Shown one piece after another: positions 26,720 through 34,493 of a stretch of DNA of 58,113 nucleotides. The stretch is from positions 1 to 58,113 of the forward strand of contig NZ_SJKA01000031.1 in the NCBI RefSeq assembly GCF_004331435.1. The letters run 5' to 3'. The notes below the pieces were generated by a model, which was not told the DNA's origin, ran no database searches, and saw only the letters and a program-made list of their open reading frames with translations. Numbering within the stretch: the first letter of the stretch is position 1; each line of letters opens with the position of its first letter. The translations under genes were made by a program, and so were the position numbers. The stretch is from Kribbella sindirgiensis (GTDB lineage Bacteria; Actinomycetota; Actinomycetes; Propionibacteriales; Kribbellaceae).

Positions 26720-27308
26720 TCCACACCCCAGTTGCCACCAAACTCGGAAAGGTTGCCGCTCGGCGGAGCGAACGGATCGCCCACGTCAGGGTCAGCAAAC
26801 CGAGCACGACAGTGATGACGGCGGGGCCCGCCACCAGTACGGGTTCTTCCGGCGCGTCCCCGGGCTCGGTCAGCTGGGGAGCGACCCGGTCCAGAACGAG
26901 ATAGAGCGCGGCGCACCCGGCCATCAGGCCCCCGACGAGAAGGCCGGAGACCGGTGCGACGCCGTCGGTAGGGATTCGTCCGCCGCGGGCCAGAGCCGCG
27001 ATCGCGATGGCCGCGAGGGCCGGGCCGGCGACCAGGAGGCCCGAAACGCCCCATTCGATCCAGGGGTGCGGCTTGCCGAGGTCCGAGAGTGCGCCCACCA
27101 GGTAGTACGTCAGCAGGGTGCACAGGCCCACGACCACGACGACCAGGCCCTGCCGCAGCGCGGTGCGGTCGAGGCGGATCCGGTCGAGCGCGAACGCCAG
27201 CAGTGCGAGCGGAATCATCAGGAACGTCCACGACAGCAGGAGATCCGCGGCCCACTGCACGTTGTCCACCGCGAACGTCGGCAGATCGATCAGCCACGGT
27301 CGCGCCAT
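26556..27308 (-). CDS. polytopic membrane protein upstream of the expansin gene
   Basis: Hydrophobic protein of up to 250 residues with about six helices between residues 15 and 190. No family recognised. The last 60 residues are Gly/Arg/Ala-rich with an odd composition and lie out of frame over the first 164 bases of the expansin gene, so the natural C-terminus may be nearer residue 195, with the stop lost by mutation or frameshift. First gene of the minus-strand group, starting at ATG 27308, and divergent from a secreted protein gene. Confidence 0.6.
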   Translation of the reverse strand: MARPWLIDLPTFAVDNVQWAADLLLSWTFLMIPLALLAFALDRIRLDRTALRQGLVVVVVGLCTLLTYYLVGALSDLGKPHPWIEWGVSGLLVAGPALAAIAIAALARGGRIPTDGVAPVSGLLVGGLMAGCAALYLVLDRVAPQLTEPGDAPEEPVLVAGPAVITVVLGLLTLTWAIRSLRRAATFPSLVATGVWNAGSSYRTDGYEDNEAWRGGAGCQAPAGHRASGGSAGCRCRGLSGGRAAHRRRR

Positions 27309-27409
27309 GGCTGAATCCTGTCAGTGCACCGGGTCGAATCTGAGATTTCACCGAGCGGACTGTAACGGCGTGGTGGGTGTCAACGATGTGCACATTGCTG
27401 CCCGGCTCG

Positions 27410-27422
27410 GCCAACTGTTGGC
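27410..27422. promoter_or_regulatory. GCCAAC-T-GTTGGC dyad in a divergent promoter
   Basis: A perfect 6-bp dyad lies between the divergent membrane-protein gene and the secreted-protein gene. It could bind a regulator controlling either; nothing else supports this. Confidence 0.3.
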
Positions 27423-27483
27423 GGGCTCGGCGCTGTTCAGCGCGGACTCGAACTCTTCGAGACGCTTCCAGAGGGGAACCCGT

Positions 27484-28437
27484 ATGAAACTGCAGCGCTT
27501 CGCGCTTGCACTGGCCGGAGCCGGGCTGATCGCCGCGGCGGCCGGCTCTGCCCAGGCCGCCGCTACCGGACAGACCGATCCGAAGCCGCACCGCTTCGCC
27601 ACGTCCATGACGCCGAACACAATCAAGTCGGCCGCCGCTGATGAGCCGTGCGTCAGCGACGTGATGGCGCCATCCGCCGCGGGTACCGCGCAGGAGATCC
27701 TGAGCATGCCCGGGCGGCCGATCCAGTCCGCCTCGGACACGCCGTTCACCTTTGTCGGCACCCGCGCGAACTCGACCTGGTACGGCGCCACGAACGCCTC
27801 CTTCACTCAGGTCTACTACTACGGTCTGCTGTTGCAGGGCGGGAACCTGTACCGGCACACGACGTACCTGAGCGAGAGCGGTGTCTGGAAGCCGACCTTC
27901 AAGAAGGTCGGGCCGGGGTGGACCAGCTTCAAGTCGATCGCGACGTCGAACTACAGCGTCGCGGCGCCACGGCACGCGTACCTGTACGGCCTGAACACCA
28001 ACGGCAGCCTGTACCGGTACCAGATGGTCGGCACCGGCTTCCGCGGCCTCGGCCCGATCCCGGGCTTCCGCAGCTTCAAGGCGATGACGGTGATCAGCGA
28101 GACGGCGACGTACGACACGCTGCTGATGACCACGAACGCCGGTGCGCTGTGGACCGCCCACATCCCGGTCGCGGCCGGGGCCAAGCCGGTGATGAAGCTG
28201 ATCCGCTCGTCGGGCTGGTCGGCGTACGAGTCGCTGGTCGTCCAGGGTTGCGGCAGCCGCGGTGGTTCGCTGATCGTTGCCGTCGACCACGACACGGACT
28301 CCGGCTACCAGTACGCCATGAGCAAGGCGAACGGCACCGCGACCGCGATCACGTCGTACGGCAAGATCCCTGAGGTCTACGGCGGTGTGAGCCACGTTTC
28401 GGTCACCACGCACTACGACCAGCTGGTCGGCGAGTAA
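27484..28437 (+). CDS. secreted hypothetical protein, propeller-like
   Basis: Protein of 317 residues with an N-terminal signal peptide (KLQRFALALAGAGLIAAAAGSAQAA) and the ATG placed after GAGGGGAA. The mature part has repeated units with aromatic clusters (YYYGLLLQGGNLYRHTTY; HAYLYGLNTNGSLYRYQM; TYDTLLMTTNAGALWTAH), which suggests a five- to six-bladed tachylectin-like propeller. Two Cys (CVSDV, QGCGSR) may pair. No catalytic motif. It is divergent from the expansin group and followed by a strong terminator. Confidence 0.7.
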   Translation: MKLQRFALALAGAGLIAAAAGSAQAAATGQTDPKPHRFATSMTPNTIKSAAADEPCVSDVMAPSAAGTAQEILSMPGRPIQSASDTPFTFVGTRANSTWYGATNASFTQVYYYGLLLQGGNLYRHTTYLSESGVWKPTFKKVGPGWTSFKSIATSNYSVAAPRHAYLYGLNTNGSLYRYQMVGTGFRGLGPIPGFRSFKAMTVISETATYDTLLMTTNAGALWTAHIPVAAGAKPVMKLIRSSGWSAYESLVVQGCGSRGGSLIVAVDHDTDSGYQYAMSKANGTATAITSYGKIPEVYGGVSHVSVTTHYDQLVGE

Positions 28438-28446
28438 CACTGCCTG

Positions 28447-28483
28447 ACAAAGCCCAGGACGCCATTGGTGTCCTGGGCTTTGT
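28447..28483. terminator. bidirectional 14-bp hairpin terminator
   Basis: ACAAAGCCCAGGAC (28447-28460) pairs with GTCCTGGGCTTTGT (28470-28483) with a 9-nt loop, between two convergent stop codons. The A/T-rich ends suit termination in both directions. Confidence 0.85.
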
Positions 28484-28488
28484 TGCGT

Positions 28489-29031
28489 TCAGCCGGCGAC
28501 CGGTGCGCCGGTGGCGGTGCGGAACGCCGAGAGTGGGATCGGGCCGCGGTGCAGGATATGGGGGATGTCGGCCCAGGGGTAGAGGGGCTCGGTGGCGTTG
28601 AGGTTGCGGAGTCGGTGCAGGGCGCGCTCGGAGGGTGTGGACAGGGCGGCGGCTGCCCCGGGGGTGTAAGGGATGAAGTCCTCGGGCGGTTGCGGGCGGA
28701 GTTCGGGGTCATGGCGTTTGAGCAGGATGCAGGTGTTCGCCGGGTCGAGGAGTTCGGCGTCGAGCGTCCAGTAGTCGACCACGACCGGACCGATCCGGCC
28801 GGACTCGTGCATGGCCTCGAAGATCGGGGCCGGGTGCACCGGGGACAGGAAGACCACGTCGGCCCAGGTGCAGTTGAGCGGGTACACCGGGGCATTCGCC
28901 CGGTGCGGGCGATCGGCGTACTTCTTGAAATGGAGCTCGTACAGGTCGGGGTAGTGCACACGGAGCTGGCTGAGCGGCAGGATGTCGTCACCACGGACGT
29001 CACCGGCGGCTTTGTAGAGAAGAGTCGTCAT
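28489..29031 (-). CDS. hypothetical protein (180 residues)
   Basis: Not recognised. Starting at the ATG at 29031 gives MTTLLYKAAGDVRGDDILPL and a soluble protein with no signal peptide or membrane helix. It has conserved-looking segments such as YPLNCTWADVVFLSPVHPAPIFEAM and VVVDYWTLDAELLDP, suggesting a globular fold. The frame continues upstream to 29121 but across a hairpin, so the internal ATG is preferred. Isolated gene flanked by a hairpin on each side. Confidence 0.6.
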   Translation of the reverse strand: MTTLLYKAAGDVRGDDILPLSQLRVHYPDLYELHFKKYADRPHRANAPVYPLNCTWADVVFLSPVHPAPIFEAMHESGRIGPVVVDYWTLDAELLDPANTCILLKRHDPELRPQPPEDFIPYTPGAAAALSTPSERALHRLRNLNATEPLYPWADIPHILHRGPIPLSAFRTATGAPVAG

Positions 29032-29038
29032 ACACAAA

Positions 29039-29070
29039 AGCCTCCGAACACGAGAACCGTGCCGGAGGCT
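29039..29070. repeat. AGCCTCCG/CGGAGGCT hairpin between divergent genes
   Basis: A perfect 8-bp stem (29039-29046 with 29063-29070) with a 16-nt loop, eight bases upstream of the minus-strand start and 26 bases before the plus-strand start. It may be an operator or leader structure. Confidence 0.45.
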
Positions 29071-29095
29071 GCCTCTTAATTCTACAGGAACCCCC

Positions 29096-29560
29096 ATGCC
29101 CAAAGCCATCCTCGGAAGCACAGCCTTCTTCTTCGCCGCCCCCTGCGTGGTCGCCGGCGTCCTCCCGTGGTGGCTCAGCGGCTGGGCCGCGCCACGGTTC
29201 TGGCCGGGCTTCGTGATCGTCGCGGCCGGTGCGTTCGTCGTACTGCGGGCCTTCGTCCGGTTCGTCCGCGAGGGGCGGGGTACGCCGGCGCCGGTCGCGC
29301 CTACCGAGGAACTGGTGGTCGGCGGTGACTACCGGTTCGTGCGGAATCCGATGTACGTCGGCGTGGTCGCGGCGATCTTCGGGCAGGCAGTCGTTTTCCT
29401 CGACTGGTGGGTGTTCGGGTACGGCGTGCTCGCCTGGGGCGTGATGGCGTCGTTCGTGCGCTGGTACGAGGAGCCGGTGCTGCGTGCGCGGTACGGCCAG
29501 CAGTACGAGGAGTACTGCCGGGCCGTACCCGCGTGGATCCCCAGTGTGCTGCGCCGGTAG
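29096..29560 (+). CDS. isoprenylcysteine carboxyl methyltransferase (ICMT)-like membrane protein
   Basis: Membrane protein of 154 residues with four helices and the C-terminal ICMT/PEMT family signature. GGDYRFVRNPMYVGVVAAIFG, then WYEEPVLRARYGQQYEEYCRAVPAWIP contain the RNPxY and RYGxxYxxY patterns that form the SAM and substrate site. Such bacterial proteins methylate unknown lipid or protein carboxylates, or act as phospholipid methyltransferases. CAGGAA precedes the ATG. Single gene with no informative partner. Confidence 0.85.
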   Translation: MPKAILGSTAFFFAAPCVVAGVLPWWLSGWAAPRFWPGFVIVAAGAFVVLRAFVRFVREGRGTPAPVAPTEELVVGGDYRFVRNPMYVGVVAAIFGQAVVFLDWWVFGYGVLAWGVMASFVRWYEEPVLRARYGQQYEEYCRAVPAWIPSVLRR

Positions 29561-29886
29561 TTCGTTGAAGAGGTTTCTTCGAGTGGCGGGCCTCGGGTCC
29601 GCTTGATGCGTCTTGTGCACCGGATCCGTGCCGATCGGGCGCGGCGGCGCGGATCTGCTGCACAAAACGAGTTGGCGGTCCGGCGCGGCTGGTGTGGGGA
29701 GTTCTTCCTTCCCGAAATGGGCTGTAGTGCTCCCCGGTCCCGGCCACGGACCCTCCCCAAACCGGTTTGGGGCGTTCTGTGCACCAACGTGCCGGTCGGG
29801 ACTGCGGGGCTCTGCCGGTTGAGCCGCGATCGCATCAGGACCGATCACGACCGTGCGGCGGCTGCGGCATGGCGCGAACCTGCAGG
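29561..29886. other. non-coding gap with several palindromes
   Basis: No credible gene. It contains GAAGA-GGTT-TCTTC (29567-29580), which may end the previous transcript; an 18-nt imperfect stem (29613-29630 with 29648-29665, 15 of 18 pairs); and a perfect 18-nt palindrome CCCCAAACCGGTTTGGGG at 29755-29772. A diverged direct repeat is also present (TGTGCACC...CGTGCCG near 29615 and 29778). Confidence 0.5.
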
Positions 29887-29927
29887 GCTGCAAAGTTGCA
29901 GCCTTTAATTGTTTGCAGTGACTGCAA
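29887..29927. promoter_or_regulatory. twin TetR operator candidates
   Basis: GCTGCAA-AG-TTGCAGC (29887-29902) and TTGCAG-TGA-CTGCAA (29913-29927) share the half-site TTGCAG/CTGCAA. They end 22 bases before the TetR start, ideally placed for autorepression of the regulator-exporter operon. Confidence 0.7.
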
Positions 29928-29949
29928 GTTTGTTCGTAGCCTGGTATGC

Positions 29950-30576
29950 GTGAAGCAGGTTGCGGGTGGGTTGCGGGAGCGTAAGAAGCTGCAGACGCGG
30001 GCGGCGCTGGCTGATGCGGCGTTGCGGCTCGCGCTGGAGAAGGGGCCCGACCACGTCACGGTCGAGGAGATCGCGGAGGCGGCTGACGTCTCGGTGCGGA
30101 CCTTCTTCAACTACTTCCCGCACAAGGAGCACGCGATCCTGGCGCGCAACCCCGAGCATCTCGAGCGCGCCCTGGAGCGGATGCGGACGGCGCCGGCCGA
30201 AGAGTCGCCGCTGACCACGATGTGGTTCATCGTCAACGACGTACTGCGGGATCTGGAGAGCGACGGCCAGCTGTCGCGCCGGGGTGAGCTGATCATGAGC
30301 TCGCCGACCCTGCTTTACCAACTGATGCTGTCGAGCTTCGACGACGAGCGTCAACTGACCGCCGCGCTCACCGAGCGGATGGGCGAACCGGCCGGATCAC
30401 TCCGGCCGGCGCTGATCGTCAGCACCGCCGGGGCCGCCTGCCGGGTGGTGATGGAGCTGCACAAGTCCGCTCCCGAACGGCCGATCCGCGACCTGCTCGA
30501 CGAAGCCTTCCATTTACTTGCCCAAGGCATCGACTCCGCCTTCGGGCCGGACCACCAGAAGAAAGGCACCTCATGA
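29950..30576 (+). CDS. TetR-family regulator of the adjacent exporter
   Basis: Regulator of 208 residues starting at GTG 29950. The HTH reads RERKKLQTRAALADAALRLALEKG then VTVEEIAEAADVSVRTFFNYFPHKEHAI, a clear TetR pattern. The C-terminal ligand-binding half is of the type that usually accompanies exporters. The ATG of the DHA2 exporter overlaps its stop (ATGA). Two dyads directly upstream are probable self-operators. An upstream extension to 29767 would remove the operators from the promoter, so it is rejected. Confidence 0.9.
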   Translation: MKQVAGGLRERKKLQTRAALADAALRLALEKGPDHVTVEEIAEAADVSVRTFFNYFPHKEHAILARNPEHLERALERMRTAPAEESPLTTMWFIVNDVLRDLESDGQLSRRGELIMSSPTLLYQLMLSSFDDERQLTAALTERMGEPAGSLRPALIVSTAGAACRVVMELHKSAPERPIRDLLDEAFHLLAQGIDSAFGPDHQKKGTS

Positions 30577-32144
30577 CGACGACCTCGTCACCCACTCCGG
30601 AACCCGTGGGTGAGGTCAGCATCACCGAACCGACGACGACACTTACTCCGCGGCAGACCATCCAGGCCATCTCCGGCCTGATGATGGGCATGTTCGTGGC
30701 GATCCTGGCCGGCACCGTGGTGTCGACGGCACTGCCGCGGATCATTCACGACCTGGGGGCGAGCCAGTCGTCGTACACCTGGGTCGTCACGCTCGAGCTG
30801 CTGACGATGACGGCCACCGTGCCGTTGTGGGGCAAGCTCGCCGACCTCTACAACAACAAGCTGCTGGTCCAGCTGTCGCTGGGCTTCTTCGTGATCGGCT
30901 CGCTGGTCGCCGGTTTCGCGCCGAACATCGAGGTGCTGCTGGGCAGCCGCGTCCTGCAGGGCCTCGGCGCCGGCGGTCTGACCGCGCTCGTGCAGATCGT
31001 GATGGCGGCCATCATCCCGCCGCGCGAGCTCGGCCGGTACTCCGGGATCTTCGGCGCGATCTTCGCGTCGGCGACCGTCGGCGGACCGCTGCTCGGCGGG
31101 TTCCTCGTCGACTCGCCACTCGGCTGGCGCGCCTGCTTCCTGGTCGGTGTGCCGTTCGTGCTCGCGGCGATCGTCCTGCTGCAGCGCACGCTGAAGCTGC
31201 CGACGGTCCGCCGCGAGGTGAAGATCGACTGGTGGGGCGCGGTCCTGATCATGGGCGGCGTGAGCACGCTGCTGGTCTGGTCCTCGTTCGCCGGCAACAA
31301 GTTCGAGTGGGTCTCCGGTTGGAGCTTCGGACTGGTCGCGGTCGCCGTAGTGGCGCTCGTCGCTGCGGTGCTGGTCGAGCGCCGGCACCCGGAGCCGATC
31401 ATCCCGATGGACCTGTTCCGCAACCGCACGGTGACGCTGTCGATCATCGCCAGCGCGCTGGTCGGCGTCGCGATGTTCGGCGGCTCGGTGTTCCTCGCGC
31501 AGTACTTCCAGATCGCGCAGGGCTACACCCCGACCAAGGCCGGCCTGATGAGCCTGCCGCTGATCCTCGGCATGATGGTCGCGTCCACGATCGCCGGTGG
31601 GCTGATCACCAAGTACGGCCGCTGGAAGATCTACCTGGTCGTCGGCAGCGTGCTGCTGCCGATCGGGCTGGCGCTGTTCGGCACGATCGACGCGCACACC
31701 TCGAAGTACCTGCTGTGGAGCTTCATGATCGTCCTCGGCGTCGGCATCGGCCTGGTGATGCAGAACCTGGTCCTCGCCGCGCAGAACGACGTACCGGCCC
31801 GGGAGCTGGGGGCGGCGACGTCCGCGGTCAGCTTCTTCCGGAGCATGGGCGGCACGATCGGTGTCAGCGTGCTCGGTGCGATCCTGGCGAACAACGTCGC
31901 CGAGACGCTGAACCCGGGCGGCGCCTCGTCCGGCGGCGGCAACGCGGTGCCGAACATCGCCGAGCTGGCCCCGGAGGTACGGACGATCGTCGAGAACGCG
32001 TACGGCGCGGCGACCGCCGACCTGTTCATGATGTCGGTCCCGTTCGCGGTCCTCGCCCTGATCGCGGTCCTGTTCATCAAGGAGAAGGCCCTCCTCACCA
32101 CCTCCGGCGCCGAACGCCTCGCCGAAGAGGAGCCTGACAGCTGA
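30573..32144 (+). CDS. DHA2-family (EmrB/QacA) drug efflux transporter
   Basis: Fourteen-helix MFS exporter of 523 residues. TVVSTALPRIIHDLGAS is the motif D1 of DHA2 transporters, GKLADLYNNKLL is motif A, and LGSRVLQGLGAGGLTALVQIV with the following GGPLLGGFLVD resemble motifs B and C. A C-terminal tail follows the last helix. Translationally coupled to the upstream TetR gene. It probably exports hydrophobic or antibiotic-like compounds; the substrate is unknown. Confidence 0.92.
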   Translation: MTTTSSPTPEPVGEVSITEPTTTLTPRQTIQAISGLMMGMFVAILAGTVVSTALPRIIHDLGASQSSYTWVVTLELLTMTATVPLWGKLADLYNNKLLVQLSLGFFVIGSLVAGFAPNIEVLLGSRVLQGLGAGGLTALVQIVMAAIIPPRELGRYSGIFGAIFASATVGGPLLGGFLVDSPLGWRACFLVGVPFVLAAIVLLQRTLKLPTVRREVKIDWWGAVLIMGGVSTLLVWSSFAGNKFEWVSGWSFGLVAVAVVALVAAVLVERRHPEPIIPMDLFRNRTVTLSIIASALVGVAMFGGSVFLAQYFQIAQGYTPTKAGLMSLPLILGMMVASTIAGGLITKYGRWKIYLVVGSVLLPIGLALFGTIDAHTSKYLLWSFMIVLGVGIGLVMQNLVLAAQNDVPARELGAATSAVSFFRSMGGTIGVSVLGAILANNVAETLNPGGASSGGGNAVPNIAELAPEVRTIVENAYGAATADLFMMSVPFAVLALIAVLFIKEKALLTTSGAERLAEEEPDS

Positions 32145-32154
32145 GCGTCCCACC

Positions 32155-32184
32155 GGCGCCGCCCGTCACACGCCGGGCGGCGCC
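32155..32184. terminator. 11-bp GC hairpin terminator
   Basis: GGCGCCGCCCG (32155-32165) pairs with CGGGCGGCGCC (32174-32184) with an 8-nt loop, ten bases after the exporter stop and between convergent genes. Confidence 0.75.
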
Positions 32185-32202
32185 CGGGACACGCACCTCC
32201 GC

Positions 32203-32613
32203 CTAGGTAGTACCTGCGTCTTCCACCTGCGTCCGGTGTTCGCGGATTTGGCTGTGGTGGTCCGCGACCCAGGTGATCAGCGACGTGACGACGTGGTGGA
32301 GGCTGCGGCCCGTGGGGGTGAGGGCGTACTCCACGCGCGGCGGCACCTCCGCGTAGGCGGTCCGGGTTACCAAGCCGTCCTGCTGCAGTTGGCGCACGGT
32401 GACGGTGAGCATCCGCTGGGAGATTCCGGGGACTTCGCGCTGCAGGTCGGTATAGCGCAAGGGACCGGCCTCCAGTACGGCGATCACCAGCATGCTCCAC
32501 TTGTCGCCGATCCGGTCCAGCATCTGCCGGACGGAGTCCATCTGCTCAGCGGGGATGGCGGCGCACGGCCCTCGGCCTGCGGCGGGTCTGTCTGCGGTGT
32601 CCATGGCGCACAT
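32203..32613 (-). CDS. HxlR-family transcriptional regulator
   Basis: MarR-like winged-helix regulator of 136 residues. RIGDKWSMLVIAVLEAGPLRYTDLQREVPGISQRMLTVTVRQLQQDGLV is the classic HxlR segment. A Cys in GPCAAIP near the N-terminus lies in the region where HxlR-type sensors can carry a redox thiol. GGAGGG precedes the ATG at 32613 closely, so the ATG three codons later (32604) is an alternative. It is divergent from an SDR gene and is likely its regulator. Confidence 0.9.
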   Translation of the reverse strand: MCAMDTADRPAAGRGPCAAIPAEQMDSVRQMLDRIGDKWSMLVIAVLEAGPLRYTDLQREVPGISQRMLTVTVRQLQQDGLVTRTAYAEVPPRVEYALTPTGRSLHHVVTSLITWVADHHSQIREHRTQVEDAGTT

Positions 32614-32654
32614 TTCCCTCCGGCACGCACAGCGATGTGCCTTTTGTACGGGCT

Positions 32655-32696
32655 TTCCTACTGATCCATCATGGCGCTACGCACAAAAAGTAGGAA
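32655..32696. promoter_or_regulatory. divergent HxlR/SDR promoter with inverted repeats
   Basis: TTCCTAC (32655-32661) and GTAGGAA (32690-32696) form one dyad; CTTTTGT at 32641-32647 and ACAAAAAG at 32683-32690 form an interleaved one. These sit in the 97-bp divergent gap and are natural HxlR-site candidates. Confidence 0.5.
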
Positions 32697-32710
32697 TTGG
32701 AGATCTGACT

Positions 32711-33421
32711 GTGTCCACTCTCGCCATCGTCGGCGCCGGCCCCGGGATGGGGCTGGCCATCGCCCGCACCTTCGGCCGCCGCGGCTTCGACGTCGCCCTC
32801 ATCGCCCGGACCCAGGAGAAGCTGGAACCACTGGTCGATCAGCTCGGCCAGGAAGGCATCAAGGCCGCCGCGTTTCCCGCCGATGTCCTCGACCGCGCCG
32901 CATTGACGGATGCCCTTGAGGCGGCCAAGGCCCGCTTCGGCCGCATCGACGTTCTGGAGTACTCGCCGGCTCCGCATTCCCCGGTGCCGGGTATCACCAT
33001 GGCCGCTCCCTCGGAGGTCAGCGTGGACAACCTGCAGCCGCAGATCGAGTACAACTTCTACGGCGCCGTCACGGCCGCCCAGGCGATACTGCCCGCCATG
33101 CGGGAGGCCGGCGCCGGGACCCTGCTGTTCACCACCGGCGGCGGCTCCGTGGACCCGGTGCCGATGCTGGCCAACATCAACGCGGCCGCAGCGGCGCTGC
33201 GCAACTGGGTGATCAACCTGAACAAGGAGCTGGCCGGCAGCGGCGTGTACGCCGGCCACGTGGCGATCAGCGTCTGGATCGGCGAGGGTGCCGTCGCGCG
33301 CGGCGGCACCCCTGACGGCGTCCCGACGGCCACGCCCGAGCAGATCGCCCCGTTGTACTGGGACCTGCACGAAAACCGCGACCGCCCCGAGGCCGTTTTC
33401 AGTGGGACCCTAGATGCATGA
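32711..33421 (+). CDS. atypical short-chain dehydrogenase/reductase
   Basis: Rossmann-fold protein of 236 residues (GTG start after GGAG). The N-terminus has the nucleotide loop VGAGPGMGLAIARTF. At the usual catalytic Tyr-x-x-x-Lys position the sequence reads PMLANINAAAAALRNW, so both Tyr and Lys are missing, although the family fold appears intact. It may be a non-catalytic or NAD(P)-binding regulator, or use other residues. It overlaps the next gene (ATGA) and is divergent from an HxlR regulator. Confidence 0.8.
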   Translation: MSTLAIVGAGPGMGLAIARTFGRRGFDVALIARTQEKLEPLVDQLGQEGIKAAAFPADVLDRAALTDALEAAKARFGRIDVLEYSPAPHSPVPGITMAAPSEVSVDNLQPQIEYNFYGAVTAAQAILPAMREAGAGTLLFTTGGGSVDPVPMLANINAAAAALRNWVINLNKELAGSGVYAGHVAISVWIGEGAVARGGTPDGVPTATPEQIAPLYWDLHENRDRPEAVFSGTLDA

Positions 33422-33717
33422 TCGTCGCATTCAGCATCAGCCCGTCGGCCGGTGACGAGACCGGGGGCGTGAGCGAAGCGGTGGCCGACGCCGTCCGCGT
33501 CGTCCGCGCCTCCGGTCTTCCCAACGAGACCAACGCGATGTTCACGAACATCGAGGGCGAGTGGGACGAGGTGATGGCGGTGGTGAAGCAGGCCGTGGAG
33601 GCCGTCGCCGCCGCATCGCCCCGGGTCAGCCTGGTCCTGAAGGCCGACATCCGCCCGGGCTACACCGGCCAGCTGACCGCCAAGGTCGAGCGGATCGAAC
33701 AAGCTCTAGGCGAGTGA
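33418..33717 (+). CDS. UPF0045/MTH1187-like thiamine-binding domain protein
   Basis: Small protein of 99 residues. FSISPSAGDETGGVSEAVADAVRVVRASGLPNETNAMFTNIEGEWDEVMAVVKQAVEAV matches the MTH1187/YkoF ferredoxin-like fold known to bind thiamine or related ligands. The start overlaps the SDR stop. It ends in a 12-base overlap with the convergent SDR gene. Function in this operon is unknown; the fold suggests ligand binding rather than catalysis. Confidence 0.82.
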   Translation: MIVAFSISPSAGDETGGVSEAVADAVRVVRASGLPNETNAMFTNIEGEWDEVMAVVKQAVEAVAAASPRVSLVLKADIRPGYTGQLTAKVERIEQALGE

Positions 33718-34446
33718 GTTGAGGGCCGCGACGACGGCCTCGTAGCGGTTCTCGCGTTCGGCATGGCGGAGGAAGTGGACGCGGTCGACCAGGATCTCGT
33801 CGGCGTCGGGGTGCTCCTGCAGGATGTTCATCGTCTCGTCGAGGTACTCGTCGAGCGGCATCGCGTGCTCGTCGTTCTCCTGGTTCATCAGCGAGGTCTG
33901 GACCGCGGGCGGGACCACCTCGATCACCTGGATCGGGGTGTCCGCGAGCTGGATCCGCAGGCTCTGCGTGTAGCTGTGGATCGCGGCCTTCGTCGCGCTG
34001 TACGTCGGCGTGATGGTCAGCGGCACCGACGCGAGACCCGACGAGACGGTCAGGATCACCGGATCGGTCTGCTTCAGCAGGTACGGCGTGAACGTGGCGA
34101 CCGCGCGGATCGTGCCGAGCAGGTTGATCGCGATCGTCTGCTCCGCGGTGGCGAGGTGCCCGGGATCGCGAAGGTCCTCGACCTGCATGATGCCGGCCAT
34201 CGTGACCAGTACGTTCACGTCGTGGGTACTCGTCACCTGCGCGAAGGCGGCCGCGATCGAGTCCGGGTCGGCGACGTCGAGCGGGACACCCTGAATCCCG
34301 TCCTCGGCCGCGATCCGGTCGAGCAGGTCCTGGCGCCGGCCGCTGATGATCACGGTGTTGCCGAGGTCGCGGAACCGCCGGGCGAGCTCGAGGCCGATAC
34401 CCGACGTACCGCCGGTCATGAAGATCGTGTTGCCTGTTGTTCTCAT
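33706..34446 (-). CDS. short-chain dehydrogenase (DltE-like)
   Basis: Classical SDR of 246 residues. FMTGGTSGIGLELARRF is the cofactor loop, VTMAGIMQ the NAG-type segment, VSSGLASVPLTITPTYSATKAAIH contains catalytic Ser and YSATK. It resembles DltE-like oxidoreductases. It starts at the ATG at 34446; frames upstream run through the divergent XRE gene and are not real. It is divergent from that regulator, which likely controls it. The substrate is not deducible. Confidence 0.88.
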   Translation of the reverse strand: MRTTGNTIFMTGGTSGIGLELARRFRDLGNTVIISGRRQDLLDRIAAEDGIQGVPLDVADPDSIAAAFAQVTSTHDVNVLVTMAGIMQVEDLRDPGHLATAEQTIAINLLGTIRAVATFTPYLLKQTDPVILTVSSGLASVPLTITPTYSATKAAIHSYTQSLRIQLADTPIQVIEVVPPAVQTSLMNQENDEHAMPLDEYLDETMNILQEHPDADEILVDRVHFLRHAERENRYEAVVAALNSLA

Positions 34447-34493
34447 GGCTCCAGCGTGGAACCGGATGCCGCGGGCAACCAGGCTGCGCTCAG

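Noticed and set aside
28489..29560. Possible toxin-antitoxin or defence pair around the unknown 180-residue gene
   Set aside because: The neighbour is an ICMT-like membrane protein on the other strand, and no toxin or nuclease motif is visible.
30588..32153. Long open frame opposite the DHA2 exporter
   Set aside because: Composition of Arg, Gln, Asp and His repeats is a frame shadow; the exporter has clear helices and motifs.
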